Shown: one piece after another, positions 21,455 through 33,570 of the stretch | Position numbering within the stretch: the stretch's first letter is position 1 | Layout of the letters: the number at the start of each line of letters is the position of its first letter | Assembly (NCBI GenBank): GCA_950097015.1 | Contig: CATNEN010000034.1 | Location: forward strand, 4,744,001-4,808,000 | DNA: 64,000 bases | From: Macrostomum hystrix | Taxonomy: Eukaryota; Platyhelminthes; Macrostomidae | Direction: 5' to 3' | Translations under genes and position numbers: made by a program | The notes under the pieces: generated by a model | Seen by the model: only the letters and a program-made list of their open reading frames with translations | Told to the model about the DNA's origin: nothing | Database searches by the model: none

Positions 21455-24400
21455 CTACTGCGATTCCACTCGCCTAGCTAAATCTTGAGCTCCAGTTCCT
21501 GCTGCGATTCCACTCGCCTAGCTAAATCTTGAGCTCCAGTTCCTGCTGCGATTCCACTCGCCTAGCTAAATCTTGAGCTCCAGTTCCTGCTGCGATTCCA
21601 CTCGCCTAGCTAAATCTTGAGCTCCAGTTCCTGCTGCGATTCCACTCGCCTAGCTAAAGCTTAAGCTCCAGTTCCTGCTGCGATTCCAGCTACAGTTCCG
21701 GCTGCGATTCCACTCGCCTAGCTAAATCTTGAGCTCCAGTTCCTGCTGCGATTCCACTCGCCTAGCTAAATCTTGAGCTCCAGTTCCTGCTGCGATTCCA
21801 CTCGCCTAGCTAAATCTTGAGCTCCAGTTCCTGCTGCGATTCCACTCGCCTAGCTAAATCTTGAGCTCCAGTTCCTGCTGCGATTCCACTCGCCTAGCTA
21901 AAGCTTAAGCTCCAGTTCCTGCTGCGATTCCAGCTACAGTTCCGGCTGCGATTCCACTCGCCTAGCTAAAGCTTTAGCTCCAGTTCCTGCTGCGATTCCA
22001 CTCGCCTAGCTAAATCTTGAGCTCCAGTTCCTGCTGCGATTCCACTCGCCTAGCTAAATCTTGAGCTCCAGTTCCTGCTGCGATTCCACTCGCCTAGCTA
22101 AAGCTTAAGCTCCAGTTCCTGCTGCGATTCCAGCTACAGTTCCGGCTGCGATTCCACTCGCCTAGCTAAAGCTTTAGCTCCAGTTCCTGCTGCGATTCCA
22201 CTCGCCTAGCTAAATCTTGAGCTCCAGTTCCTGCTGCGATTCCACTCGCCTAGCTAAAGCTTAAGCTCCAGTTCCTGCTGCGATTCCAGCTACAGTTCCG
22301 GCTGCGATTCCACTCGCCTAGCTAAAGCTTTAGCTCCAGTTCCTGCTGCGATTCCAGCTACAGTTTCGGCTGCGATTCCACTCGCCTAGCTAAAGCTTAA
22401 GCTCCAGTTCCTGCTGCGATTCCACTCGCCTAGCTAAATCTTGAGCTCCAGTTCTTGCAGCGATTCCAGCTACAGTTCCTGCTGCGATTCCACTCGCCTA
22501 GCTAAATCTTGAGCTCCAGTTCCTGCTGCGATTCCAGCTGCAGTTCCGGCTGCGATTCCACTCGCCTCGCTAAATCTTGAGCTCCAGTTCCTGCTGCGAT
22601 TCCAGCTACAGTTCCAGCTGCGATTTCACTCGCCTAGCTAAAGCTTAAGCTCCAGTTCTTGCTGCGATTCCACTAGTAGCTAGCTAAAGCTTAAGCTCCA
22701 GTTCCTGCTGCGATTCCACTCGCCTAGCTAAAGCTTAAGCTCCAGTTCCTGCTGCGATTCCAGCTACAGTTTCGGCTGCGATTCCACTCGCCTAGCTAAA
22801 GCTTAAGCTCCAGTTCCTGCTGCGATTCCACTCGCCTAGCTAAATCTTGAGCTCCAGTTCTTGCAGCGATTCCAGCTACAGTTCCGGCTGCGATTTCACT
22901 CGCCTAGCTAAATCTTGAGCTCCAGTTCCTGCTGCGATTCCAGCTCCAGTTCCTACTGCGATTCCACTCGCCTAGCTAAAGCTTAAGCTCCAGTTCCTGC
23001 TGCGATTCCAGCTCCAGTTCCTACTGCGATTCCACTCGCCTAGCTAAAGCTTAAGCTCCAGTTCCTGCTGCGATTCCACTCGCCTAGCTAAAGCTTAAGC
23101 TCCAGTTCCTGCTGCGATTCCAGCTACAGTTCCTACTGCGATTCCACTCGCCTAGCTAAATCTTGAGCTCCAGTTCCTGCTGCGATTCCACTCGCCTAGC
23201 TAAAGCTTAAGCTCCAGTTCCTGCTGCGATTCCAGCTACAGTTCCGGCTGCGATTCCACTCGCCTAGCTAAAGCTTTAGCTCCAGTTCCTGCTGCGATTC
23301 CACTCGCCTAGCTAAATCTTGAGCTCCAGTTCCTGCTGCGATTCCACTCGCCTAGCTAAAGCTTAAGCTCCAGTTCCTGCTGCGATTCCAGCTACAGTTC
23401 CGGCTGCGATTCCACTCGCCTAGCTAAAGCTTTAGCTCCAGTTCCTGCTGCGATTCCACTCGCCTAGCTAAATCTTGAGCTCCAGTTCCTGCTGCGATTC
23501 CAGCTACAGTTCCGGCTGCGATTCCACTCGCCTCGCTAAATCTTGAGCTCCAGTTCCTGCTGCGATTCCAGCTACAGTTTCCAGCTGCGATTTCACTCGC
23601 CTAGCTAAAGCTTAAGCTCCAGTTCTTGCTGCGATTCCACTAGTAGCTAGCTAAAGCTTAAGCTCCAGTTCCTGCTGCGATTCCACTCGCCTAGCTAAAG
23701 CTTAAGCTCCAGTTCCTGCTGCGATTCCAGCTACAGTTTCGGCTGCGATTCCACTCGCCTAGCTAAAGCTTAAGCTCCAGTTCCTGCTGCGATTCCAGCT
23801 ACAGTTTCGGCTGCGATTCCACTCGCCTAGCTAAAGCTTAAGCTCCAGTTCCTGCTGCGATTCCACTCGCCTAGCTAAATCTTGAGCTCCAGTTCTTGCA
23901 GCGATTCCAGCTACAGTTCCGGCTGCGATTTCACTCGCCTAGCTAAATCTTGAGCTCCAGTTCCTGCTGCGATTCCAGCTCCAGTTCCTACTGCGATTCC
24001 ACTCGCCTAGCTAAAGCTTAAGCTCCAGTTCCTGCTGCGATTCCAGCTCCAGTTCCTACTGCGATTCCACTCGCCTAGCTAAAGCTTAAGCTCCAGTTCC
24101 TGCTGCGATTCCACTCGCCTAGCTAAAGCTTAAGCTCCAGTTCCTGCTGCGATTCCAGCTACAGTTCCTACTGCGATTCCACTCGCCTAGCTAAATCTTG
24201 AGCTCCAGTTCCTGCTGCGATTCCACTCGCCTAGCTAAAGCTTAAGCTCCAGTTCCTGCTGCGATTCCAGCTACAGTTCCGGCTGCGATTCCACTCGCCT
24301 AGCTAAAGCTTTAGCTCCAGTTCCTGCTGCGATTCCACTCGCCTAGCTAAATCTTGAGCTCCAGTTCCTGCTGCGATTCCACTCGCCTAGCTAAAGCTTA

Positions 24401-27004
24401 AGCTCCAGTTCCTGCTGCGATTCCAGCTACAGTTCCGGCTGCGATTCCACTCGCCTAGCTAAAGCTTTAGCTCCAGTTCCTGCTGCGATTCCACTCGCCT
24501 AGCTAAATCTTGAGCTCCAGTTCCTGCTGCGATTCCAGCTACAGTTCCGGCTGCGATTCCACTCGCCTCGCTAAATCTTGAGCTCCAGTTCCTGCTGCGA
24601 TTCCAGCTACAGTTCCAGCTGCGATTTCACTCGCCTAGCTAAAGCTTAAGCTCCAGTTCTTGCTGCGATTCCACTAGTAGCTAGCTAAAGCTTAAGCTCC
24701 AGTTCCTGCTGCGATTCCACTCGCCTAGCTAAAGCTTAAGCTCCAGTTCCTGCTGCGATTCCAGCTACAGTTTCGGCTGCGATTCCACTCGCCTAGCTAA
24801 AGCTTAAGCTCCAGTTCCTGCTGCGATTCCAGCTACAGTTCCGGCTGCGATTTCACTCGCCTAGCTAAAGCTTAAGCTCCAGTTCCTGCTGCGATTCCAG
24901 CTCCAGTTCCTACTGCGATTCCACTCGCCTAGCTAAAGCTTAAGCTCCAGTTCCTGCTGCGATTCCAGCTCCAGTTCCTACTGCGATTCCACTCGCCTAG
25001 CTAAAGCTTAAGCTCCAGTTCCTGCTGCGATTCCACTCGCCTAGCTAAAGCTTAAGCTCCAGTTCCTGCTGCGATTCCACTCGCCTAGCTAAAGCTTAAG
25101 CTCCAGTTCCTGCTGCGATTCCAGCTACAGTTCCTACTGCGATTCCACTCGCCTAGCTAAATCTTGAGCTCCAGTTCCTGCTGCGATTCCACTCGCCTAG
25201 CTAAAGCTTAAGCTCCAGTTCCTGCTGCGATTCCAGCTACAGTTCCGGCTGCGATTCCACTCGCCTAGCTAAAGCTTTAGCTCCAGTTCCTGCTGCGATT
25301 CCACTCGCCTAGCTAAATCTTGAGCTCCAGTTCCTGCTGCGATTCCACTCGCCTAGCTAAAGCTTAAGCTCCAGTTCCTGCTGCGATTCCAGCTACAGTT
25401 CCGGCTGCGATTCCACTCGCCTAGCTAAAGCTTTAGCTCCAGTTCCTGCTGCGATTCCACTCGCCTAGCTAAAGCTTAAGCTCCAGTTCCTGCTGCGATT
25501 CCAGCTACAGTTCCGGCTGCGATTCCACTCGCCTCGCTAAATCTTGAGCTCCAGTTCCTGCTGCGATTCCAGCTACAGTTCCAGCTGCGATTTCACTCGC
25601 CTAGCTAAAGCTTAAGCTCCAGTTCTTGCTGCCATTCCACTAGTAGCTAGCTAAAGCTTAAGCTCCAGTTCCTGCTGCGATTCCACTCGCCTAGCTAAAG
25701 CTTAAGCTCCAGTTCCTGCTGCGATTCCACTCGCCTAGCTAAATCTTGAGCTCCAGTTCTTGCAGCGATTCCAGCTACAGTTCCGGCTGCGATTTCACTC
25801 GCCTAGCTAAAGCTTAAGCTCCAGTTCCTGCTTCGATTCCAGCTCCAGTTCCTACTGCGATTCCACTCGCCTAGCTAAAGCTTAAGCTCCAGTTCCTGCT
25901 GCGATTCCAGCTCCAGTTCCTACTGCGATTCCACTCGCCTAGCTAAAGCTTAAGCTCCAGTTCCTGCTGCGATTCCACTCGCCTAGCTAAAGCTTAAGCT
26001 CCAGTTCCTGCTGCGATTCCACTCGCCTAGCTAAAGCTTAAGCTCCAGTTCCTGCTGCGATTCCAGCTCCAGTTCCTACTGCGATTCCACTCGCCTAGCT
26101 AAAGCTTAAGCTCCAGTTCCTGCTGCGATTCCACTCTCCTAGCTAAAGCTTAAGCTCCAGTTCCTGCTGCGATTCCACTCGCCTAGCTAAAGCTTAACCT
26201 CCAGTTCCTGCTGCGATTCCACTCGCCTAGCTAAATCTTGAGCTCCAGTTCTTGCTGCGATTCCAGCTCCAGTTCCTGCTGCGATTCCACTCTCCTAGCT
26301 AAATCTTGAGCTCCAGTTCTTGCTGCGATTCCACTCGCCTAGCTAAAGCTTAAGCTCCAGTTCCTGCTGCGATTCCACTCGCCTAGCTAAAGCTTAAGCT
26401 CCAGTTCTTGCTGCGATTCCACTCGCCTAGCTAAAGCTTAAGCTCCAGTTCTTGCTGCGATTCCAGCCACAGTTCCGGCTGCGACTCCACTCGCCTAGCT
26501 AAAGCTTAAGCTCCAGTTCCTGCTGCGATTCCACTAGCTAGCTAAATCTTGAGCTCCAGTTCTTGCTGCGATTCCAGCTCCAGTCCCTGCTGCGATTCCA
26601 CTAGCTAGCTAAATCTTGAGCTCCAGTTCTTGCTGCGATTCTAGCTCCAGTTCCTGCTGCGATTCCACTAGCTAGCTAAATCTTGAGCTCCAGTTCCTGC
26701 TGCGATTCCACTCGCCTAGCTAAAGCTTAAGCTCCAGTTCCTGCTGCGATTCCACTAGCTAGCTAAATCTTGAGCTCCAGTTCTTGCTGCGATTCCAGCT
26801 CCAGTCCCTGCTGCGATTCCACTAGCTAGCTAAATCTTGAGCTCCAGTTCTTGCTGCGATTCTAGCTCCAGTTCCTGCTGCGATTCCACTAGCTAGCTAA
26901 ATCTTGAGCTCCAGTTCCTGCTGCGATTCCACTCGCCTAGCTAAAGCTTAAGCTCCAGTTCCTGCTGCGATTCCACTAGCTAGCTAAAGCTTAAGCTCCA
27001 GTTC
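21455..27004. repeat. 5.6-kb 44-bp satellite with about 1-kb higher-order repeat
   Basis: The basic unit is 44 bp, with cores tgctgcgattccactcgcct and a gctaaa...tagc palindromic centre, ending ctccagttc. It is mixed with a shorter relative lacking that centre (gattccagctacagttcc). A rare variant containing cactagtagc occurs at 22671, 23638, 24672 and 25638, spaced 967, 1034 and 966 bp, with matching order of the neighbouring variants. This is a four-copy higher-order repeat. The right end (26520-27004) uses a different ctagctagc variant. The retroelement at 27005 interrupts it. Confidence 0.97.
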
Positions 27005-29072
27005 CGATAACGTTGTTTTCGAAGCTTTTGAGGAGGCCCTGGTCTCCAGGGCCACTCACCCTCCACCTCGTTCGCTGGGTCATGTACATGATCCGGCATC
27101 GCCACGTGGTGGCCCACCTCGAAGGAAGGCTGCTCTCGGCACCTGTCCTAAAAGGAGGGCCCCAAGGCGGCGTCCTCACCCCACTGCTGTGGAATCTCGT
27201 CATGGATGAGCTGCTGAAAAGCACTCGTCCAGACCCAGTCCTGAAGGTGGGATATGCCGACGATGTGACCGCCATCTGCGCGGGCCCCTCGGCGGAAACC
27301 ACCAGAGACCTCATCCAGGGCTTTATCAACAGGGCGGTGCGCTGGGCGGACCAATGCGGGCTCCGACTCTCTGAGTCCAAGACCGTTGCGGTTATGTTTA
27401 CCAGCAAACTGCTCTGGACCATTAAGCCTCTGACTCTCTATGGCAAGAATATTGCCATGGAAAAGCAGGTCCGGTGCCTTGGTCTCGTGCTAGACCATAG
27501 GCTTAACTGGACCCCACACATCACCACAAAGGCCAAGAGGGCCCTGGCCATACTGGCGCAAGTCAGGCGTGCCGTGGGCACCACTTGGGGGCTAACCCCC
27601 AAGAACCTTTGGTGGATTTACACGGCGATCATCAGACCGTCCGTCGCTTACGCTGGCCTCATCTGGGCCAGCGCCATGGGCATCCAGAAAAACCTGGAGG
27701 CGCTTTATAGGGTGCAGGGCAGAGCCTGTCGTATGACGCTGGGCGCCCCACCCTCCACTCCCTTCGAAGGCATGAATGCTTTCCTCAACGCTACACCCAT
27801 TGACATTTTCGTCAAGGGGGAAGCAGCAAAGTCCACCCGTCGTCTTCTTGATGCGGGTGTCTCCTTCCAGAATTCGCGAGCCTTCTCGAAGCGCTCCCTT
27901 CTGCCTCACTCTGACCTCTGCCTGAAAACTCTGGGCGAGTGCGGAGGGCTCACCATCCTTTCGGACGGGGCCCCGGCCACTTTACTCCGGAGCCACAGGT
28001 ACAAAGTCAGCATCTCCCCTCGTAATGAGGTAAAGGACTGCTGGGATGACCCGGCAGTCCACTGTTACACTGACGGCTCTCTGATGAACGGTAAATCGGG
28101 ATTCGGAGTGTGCGTCGCCTCGGGTGGTGAGGTCCTCTGGACCCACTCCCAATACTGTGGCAAGAGCTCTAGCGTTTTCCAAAACGAAGTGCTCGCCATC
28201 AGCTTCTGTGCGGCTGAGCTGCGCCAGAGGCAGCTGGCTGGTCGGAGGATCTTTTTTCACTCCGACAGTCAAGCAGCCCTCAAGGCCCTCAGCCGCTGCA
28301 CCTCTCGCTCCAGAACCACCTTGGACTGCAACACCCAGTTAAACGGGTTGGCGCAGTCTAACAAGGTGGAGCTGCTGTGGATCCCTGGGCATGCCGGGTT
28401 CACAGGGAATGAGATGGCGGACCAGCTTGCTAAGGCTGGAGCAGCCAGCTCCCTGATGGGCCCGGGCCCGGAGTCCCCGATCCCCATCTCAGTTGTCAAC
28501 TCCAGCATCAACTGCTGGATGGAGACCCAGCACCGGAGGAGGTGGTCCAGCACCCTGAACTGTCGCCAGTCCAGGGCTGCGGTGCCAACCCCCTCTAGTA
28601 ACCTGCGTAAGGCCTTACTCAGGCTTAACCGCAGAGACCTAAAAGCAGTCACTATGGCTCTTTCGGGACATGGCTGCTTCACCAGACACCGCTACCTTCA
28701 AGGCCACGTGCCTGAGGAAACGTGTCCCTTCTGCTGCTCCGGACGCGAAAATGCAGAGCATTTCATCTGCCACTGCCCGGCCTTCACCCGGGCCAGGCTA
28801 AAACATCTCGGGCCGGCACCGACTCTCGCCGAAGCCTGCTCGCCCGAGAACATCCCACAGCTCGCCCACTTCCTCCGGGATACCGGCCGAGCTGATTTCT
28901 TCCCAGCCTATGGCGAGGAAGATCGCGCGGCGGAATCGACCGACGGACCACCCTGAGCGGCACCGCCTCGCTGGAGGCTGTCTGGCTGCCAGGGGTTAGC
29001 GATATGGGCGGCATCTGCCGCCTCCTCGCTGCGTCCGTCATGGAGGTTCCCTGCCGCTAAGTCAAGTAAGTC
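27005..29072 (+). mobile_element. 5'-truncated non-LTR retrotransposon inserted in the satellite
   Basis: The insertion is bounded by a 12-bp direct repeat (aagctccagttc at 26993-27004 and 29073-29084). The repeat is also part of the satellite unit, so target-site duplication is likely but not proven. The element lacks ORF1, endonuclease and the first part of the reverse transcriptase. It ends in a short aagtc/aagt repeat tail rather than poly(A), as in some I/R1-type lineages. The flanking satellite resumes immediately on the right. Confidence 0.9.
27006..28956 (+). pseudogene. reverse transcriptase - RNase H polyprotein fragment (I/R1/Ingi-like), frameshifted
   Basis: A long open frame runs from about 27013 to TGA at 28954. 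It carries reverse-transcriptase motifs (GGPQGGVLTPLLWN, then YADD catalytic residues), a thumb region, an RNase H domain (YTDGS, an E in the second motif, HSDSQAAL, and a terminal D in GNEMADQLA), and a C-terminal Cys/His motif (CPFC...HFICHC). The order RT - RNase H - CCHC-like knuckle is typical of I-superfamily non-LTR elements. The first 50-60 bp read as RT only in another frame, so a 1- or 2-base shift near 27055-27075 breaks the gene. With the 5' truncation the copy cannot be autonomous. There is no credible ATG; the open frame starts with TTG. Confidence 0.92.
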
Positions 29073-29152
29073 AAGCTCCAGTTCTTGCTGCGATTCCAGC
29101 TACAGTTCCTGCTGCGATTCCAGCTACAGTTCCTGCTGCGATTCTAGCTACA
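29073..29152. repeat. right-hand remnant of the 44-bp satellite
   Basis: About three short units (ctccagttcttgctgcgatt and ttccagctacagttcc forms) continue the satellite seen left of 27005. The arrangement shows that the retroelement landed inside the array. Confidence 0.93.
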
Positions 29153-29511
29153 TTTCTATAGCAAGAAGGTTTACCAAAAAATTAATAAATATTAATTAAA
29201 ACGCTGCTGATGAAATGGAATAACTTTGATGGTGACAACAGTTAACAGTTAAAAAAATAGTTTTTTTTGCACGCTTGACTTATAAGGCCAGTGCCAAAGG
29301 TATGAGAAAGGCGGTTTCTAGAAGACCGAACAGCTCAGATAAGATTTGAGCAAGCCAACCAGAGCTCAAACTGCCAGATAAGTATTCGAAGCAAGTGCGC
29401 ATGATTTTGAAGTTTAAATGCAGACAGCGAAAGTGCTCAGCACCGACCGTGAGCGGAAAGCCTTACAGAATCTAAATTTTGAAATTGAATTTTGAGCTCG
29501 AGTCTGACAGC
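29153..29511. other. upstream region of the transporter gene
   Basis: Unique sequence between satellite and transporter start. No clear core promoter is recognised. An in-frame TTG at 29479 extends the open frame, but the first ATG is 29512. Confidence 0.45.
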
Positions 29512-32500
29512 ATGCAACAGTCGCTGGAGGCAGCCGGCCTCTTGTCCGGCTCGTCACGTTTGGGCCTCCCGGGCTATGGCAGCGCTTCGCGCAGTTCAGC
29601 TAGCGTTGGCGATCGGCGTCGACGGTTCGAGCCCCGTCAGCTGGCCAACCTGTGTCTGGTGTGCCTCATCAACCTGCTCGAGCGCTCCGTCTATTATTTC
29701 TTCTCGGTGGACACCTCCACAGACTTCACGGTTGGTGCTCCATTCAGTTGGTCATTGGGGGACAGCTGTCCCCTGTCTCATCTCTCCCAAGTCTCACCTC
29801 TCCCCTGTCTCACCTCTCCCCTGTCTTAACTCTTACCTGTCTCATCTCTCCCCTGTCTCATCTCTCCTAAGTCTCATCTCTCCCCTGTCTCATCTCTCCC
29901 CTGTCTCATCTCTCCAATGTCTCATCTCTCCCCTGTCTCATCTCTCCCCTGTCTCATCTCTCCCCTGTCTCATCTCTCCCCTGTCTCATCTCTCCCCTGT
30001 CTCATCTCTCCAATGTCTCATCTCTCCCCTGTCTCATCTCTCCCCTGTCTCACCTCTCCCCTGTCTCATCTCTCCCCTGTCTCATCTCTCCAATGTCTCA
30101 TCTCTCCCCTGTCTCATCTCTCCCCTGTCTCATCTCTCCCCTGTCTCATCTCTCCCCTGTCTCACCTCTCCCTGTCTCATCTCTCCCCTGTCTCATCTCT
30201 CCCCTGTCTCACCTCTCCCCTGTCTCATCTCTCCCCTGTCTCACCTCTCCCCTGTCTCACCTCTCCCCTGTCTTAACTCTTACCTGTCTCATCTCTCCCC
30301 TGTCTCATCTCTCCTAAGTCTCATCTCTCCCCTGTCTCATCTCTCCCCTGTCTCATCTCTCCAATGTCTCATCTCTCCCCTGTCTCATCTCTCCCCTGTC
30401 TCACCTCTCCCCTGTCTCATCTCTCCCCTGTCTCATCTCTCCAATGTCTCATCTCTCCCCTGTCTCATCTCTCCCCTGTCTCATCTCTCCCCTGTCTCAT
30501 CTCTCCCCTGTCTCATCTCTCCCCTGTCTCATCTCTCCAATGTCTCATCTCTCCCCTGTCTCATCTCTCCCCTGTCTCACCTCTCCCCTGTCTCATCTCT
30601 CCCCTGTCTCATCTCTCCAATGTCTCATCTCTCCCCTGTCTCATCTCTCCCCTGTCTCATCTCTCCCCTGTCTCATCTCTCCCCTGTCTCACCTCTCCCT
30701 GTCTCATCTCTCCCCTGTCTCATCTCTCCCCTGTCTCACCTCTCCCCTGTCTCATCTCTCCCCTGTCTCATCTCTCCAATGTCTCATCTCTCCCCTGTCT
30801 CATCTCTCCCCTGTCTCACCTCTCCCCTGTCTCATCTCTCCCCTGTCTCATCTCTCCAATGTCTCATCTCTCCCCTGTCTCATCTCTCCCCTGTCTCATC
30901 TCTCCCCTGTCTCATCTCTCCCCTGTCTCACCTCTCCCTGTCTCATCTCTCCCCTGTCTCACCTCTCCCTGTCTTAACTCTTACCTGTCTCATGTCTCCC
31001 CTGTCTCATCTCTCCCCTGTCTCATCTCTCCCTTTCTCATCGCTCTCCTGTCTCATCTCTCCAATGTCTCATCTCTCCCTTGTCTCATCTCTCCCCTGTC
31101 TCATCTCTCCGCTGTCTCATCTCTCCCTGTCTCATCTCTGCCCTGTCTCATCTCTCCCTGTCTCATCTCTCCAATGTCTCATCTCTCCAATGTCTCATCT
31201 CTCCCCTGTCTCATCTCTCCCCTGTCTCATCTCTCCCCTGTCTCATCTCTCCCCTGTCTCATCTCTCCCCTGTCTCATCTCTCCAATGTCTCATCTCTCC
31301 CCTGTCTCATCTCTCCCCTGTCTCACCTCTCCCCTGTCTCATCTCTCCCCTGTCTCATCTCTCCAATGTCTCATCTCTCCCCTGTCTCATCTCTCCCCTG
31401 TCTCATCTCTCCCCTGTCTCATCTCTCCCCTGTCTCACCTCTCCCTGTCTCATCTCTCCCCTGTCTCATCTCTCCCCTGTCTCACCTCTCCCCTGTCTCA
31501 TCTCTCCCCTGTCTCATCTCTCCAATGTCTCATCTCTCCCCTGTCTCATCTCTCCCCTGTCTCACCTCTCCCCTGTCTCATCTCTCCCCTGTCTCATCTC
31601 TCCAATGTCTCATCTCTCCCCTGTCTCATCTCTCCCCTGTCTCATCTCTCCCCTGTCTCATCTCTCCCCTGTCTCATCTCTCCCCTGTCTCACCTCTCCC
31701 TGTCTCATCTCTCCCCTGTCTCACCTCTCCCTGTCTTAACTCTTACCTGTCTCATGTCTCCCCTGTCTCATCTCTCCTAAGTCTCATCTCTCAAGATGAT
31801 CTGGCTGATCAGTAATTGAGGAGGTCGTTAGGATCCCAGCGTGCACACGTCCGCAGGCTGACCGCAGCAACATCACCAACAGCAGCCGGAGGCCCGACGC
31901 CCTGGACCCCGGCCTTATAGACCTCAGCTGCAACCTGTTTGACACGCGCAAGGCCAAGTCCATCGATCCCCAGGCGCTGGTTGAGTTCAACAGCAAATTC
32001 TTTGTGAACGGAGTCGGCTTCCTGCTGCCCGTTCTCGGCGGCGTGCTGGCCGACGCCTGGCTGGGCTGCAAGCGGACCCTGACTGCTGGCTGCGGGCTCT
32101 ACCTCATCGGCAGCCTGATGTTCTACACAATGCTCCGCCTACCAGTCTGTCACCAGACTCTGCAGCTGCTCTCGCTTGTCGTGATGTCTGGCGCCGTGGG
32201 TTTCTGCAAGCCGTCGGTGGCTGTGCTGACCGCCGCCTACTGCCGGCCGCGGCTGGGGTTCGCGCCAACCTTCCTGCTGTATTACCTGTGCCTGAGCGCC
32301 GGCGAGTGCCTCGGCTGCCTGCTGAGCTTCACGGAGAGCGTCAGCCGGGTGCCACTGTTCGCGTACTGCCCGATAGCTGCCGCGGTCATGCTGTTGCTGG
32401 CCCTCCTGCTGGAGGACCGCCGCTCCGTCGTGACATTCCAGGCGCCTACTAGGCGTCGAATGATGCTGCACTTCAGCCAGTCTAGCACATTCATCGCCTG

Positions 32501-33388
32501 CATCGCCATCAGCCTCACCAGCTTCTACCTGTACGGTTTCGAGGTGAGCCTTTTCCAGTTTTATTATAATTTTCATTGAGATTATGATCATTGATCTACT
32601 TAGATAATCTTCGGATTCGAACTCATGACCTCCTTCAGCTGAGCAGCTACCTGAGCTGCCCCACCCGCCTGGATGAGCAGATCCATCTGACTCAGCTGTG
32701 GACCGTGTACTCATTCGTCATGATGCTCACCTGCGGCCTTCTGATTGGCTGCGTTCGCTACTCAGCTCGGCTCAGGCACCCGCAGACCCGCATCCTATTG
32801 GGCCTTGGCCTCTACACCGTCTCTCAGCTAGTTGCCATGGCAGCGAACCTCGGCGCTGACGCCCTGCCTTCGGCGGACCAGACCAGCCTCTTCCTCATCA
32901 TGGCGTGTCCGACGGCGCTGACCGCGGCAGCCGAGGCGTTGACTATTGCGGCTGGCTACGAGCTGACCTACTGCTCAGCCAAGCTGGGATGTAAGGCCTT
33001 CATCACCGGCGTGTACATCACCGTCTGGGGCCTCGGCTTCTTCTTCATGGGTCTCCTGCTGCTGTTGTTCACCCGCTTCCCGGCTGGCGAACCCTGGCTG
33101 GCCCCGGACCTAGCCAGGGTCGGCTCTCGAGTGCACTGGGCGCACCTGCTGCTGGGCGGCCTCCTCACCCTCGGCTTGGCCGCCTTCCAGTTCAGCTGCC
33201 GACCAATGGCGGGCGCCATCCAGTGCGAGGACGACCGCGACAGCACCAGCCACTTTGAGCCGGCCGAAGTGGCCGCAGCTGCGGCAGCCGCCGACGCCTC
33301 CTGGGACAACGTCGGCGATATTCAAGGCTCTCATCAGCGTCGACATCGACAAATTGGGTCTGGCGACATCATTAGAAGTCTGACCTGA
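29512..33388 (+). CDS. proton-dependent oligopeptide transporter family member (POT/PTR2, SLC15-like)
   Basis: Three exons: about 29512-29734, 31840-32543 and 32639-33388, about 558 residues. Exon 1 has a polar N-terminus and a first membrane segment with the POT-like ER...YY motif (NLLERSVYYFF). Exon 2 has an NxS/T-rich loop (SNITNSS), then GVGFLLPVLGGVLADAWLG, matching the POT GG-LAD-G signature, and several helices. Exon 3 carries the C-terminal helices and ends in an alanine-rich, polar cytoplasmic tail. About 10-12 membrane segments are expected. POT proteins couple proton entry to di-/tripeptide or related solute uptake. The exon 1/2 join is uncertain: donor 29735 with acceptor 31839, or donor 29731 with acceptor 31856, both keep phase. 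The donor gtgagc at 32544 and acceptor cttcag at 32638 are good. Intron 1 is wholly a 16-bp array. An AATAAA at 33999 lies beyond a SINE. Confidence 0.8.
29762..31796. repeat. 16-bp pyrimidine minisatellite in transporter intron 1
   Basis: About 127 copies of tcatctctcccctgtc with ccaatg, cacctc and occasional 14-15-bp variants. Larger blocks repeat (for example segments starting ccaatgtctcatctc). Many overlapping open frames (up to 762 codons) are all translations of this array. The same unit family occurs inverted at 41745-42285. Confidence 0.98.
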
Positions 33389-33570
33389 GTCGTAGAAGGC
33401 TTTAAAACATTATCGGCATCGTGTAAATTTACCTGGATTCGTAACAATCTTCCGTTTGTTTGAAATTTTCTTTGTATCGAATTAAGGATCTGGAGTCCCA
33501 TTGTGCTAGGTCTTTTGATTACATTGGATTGTTTATCTAGAACTCATTTCTGCTGGGCTGTTCTCAATAT
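33389..33570 (+). other. transporter 3' UTR start
   Basis: Unique sequence immediately after the transporter stop and before the SINE; probably 3' UTR. Confidence 0.4.

Noticed and set aside
29492-31815. Long Ser/Leu/Pro/Cys open frames (up to 762 codons)
   Set aside because: Translations of the 16-bp array in transporter intron 1. Frames overlap one another and shift because 16 is not a multiple of 3.
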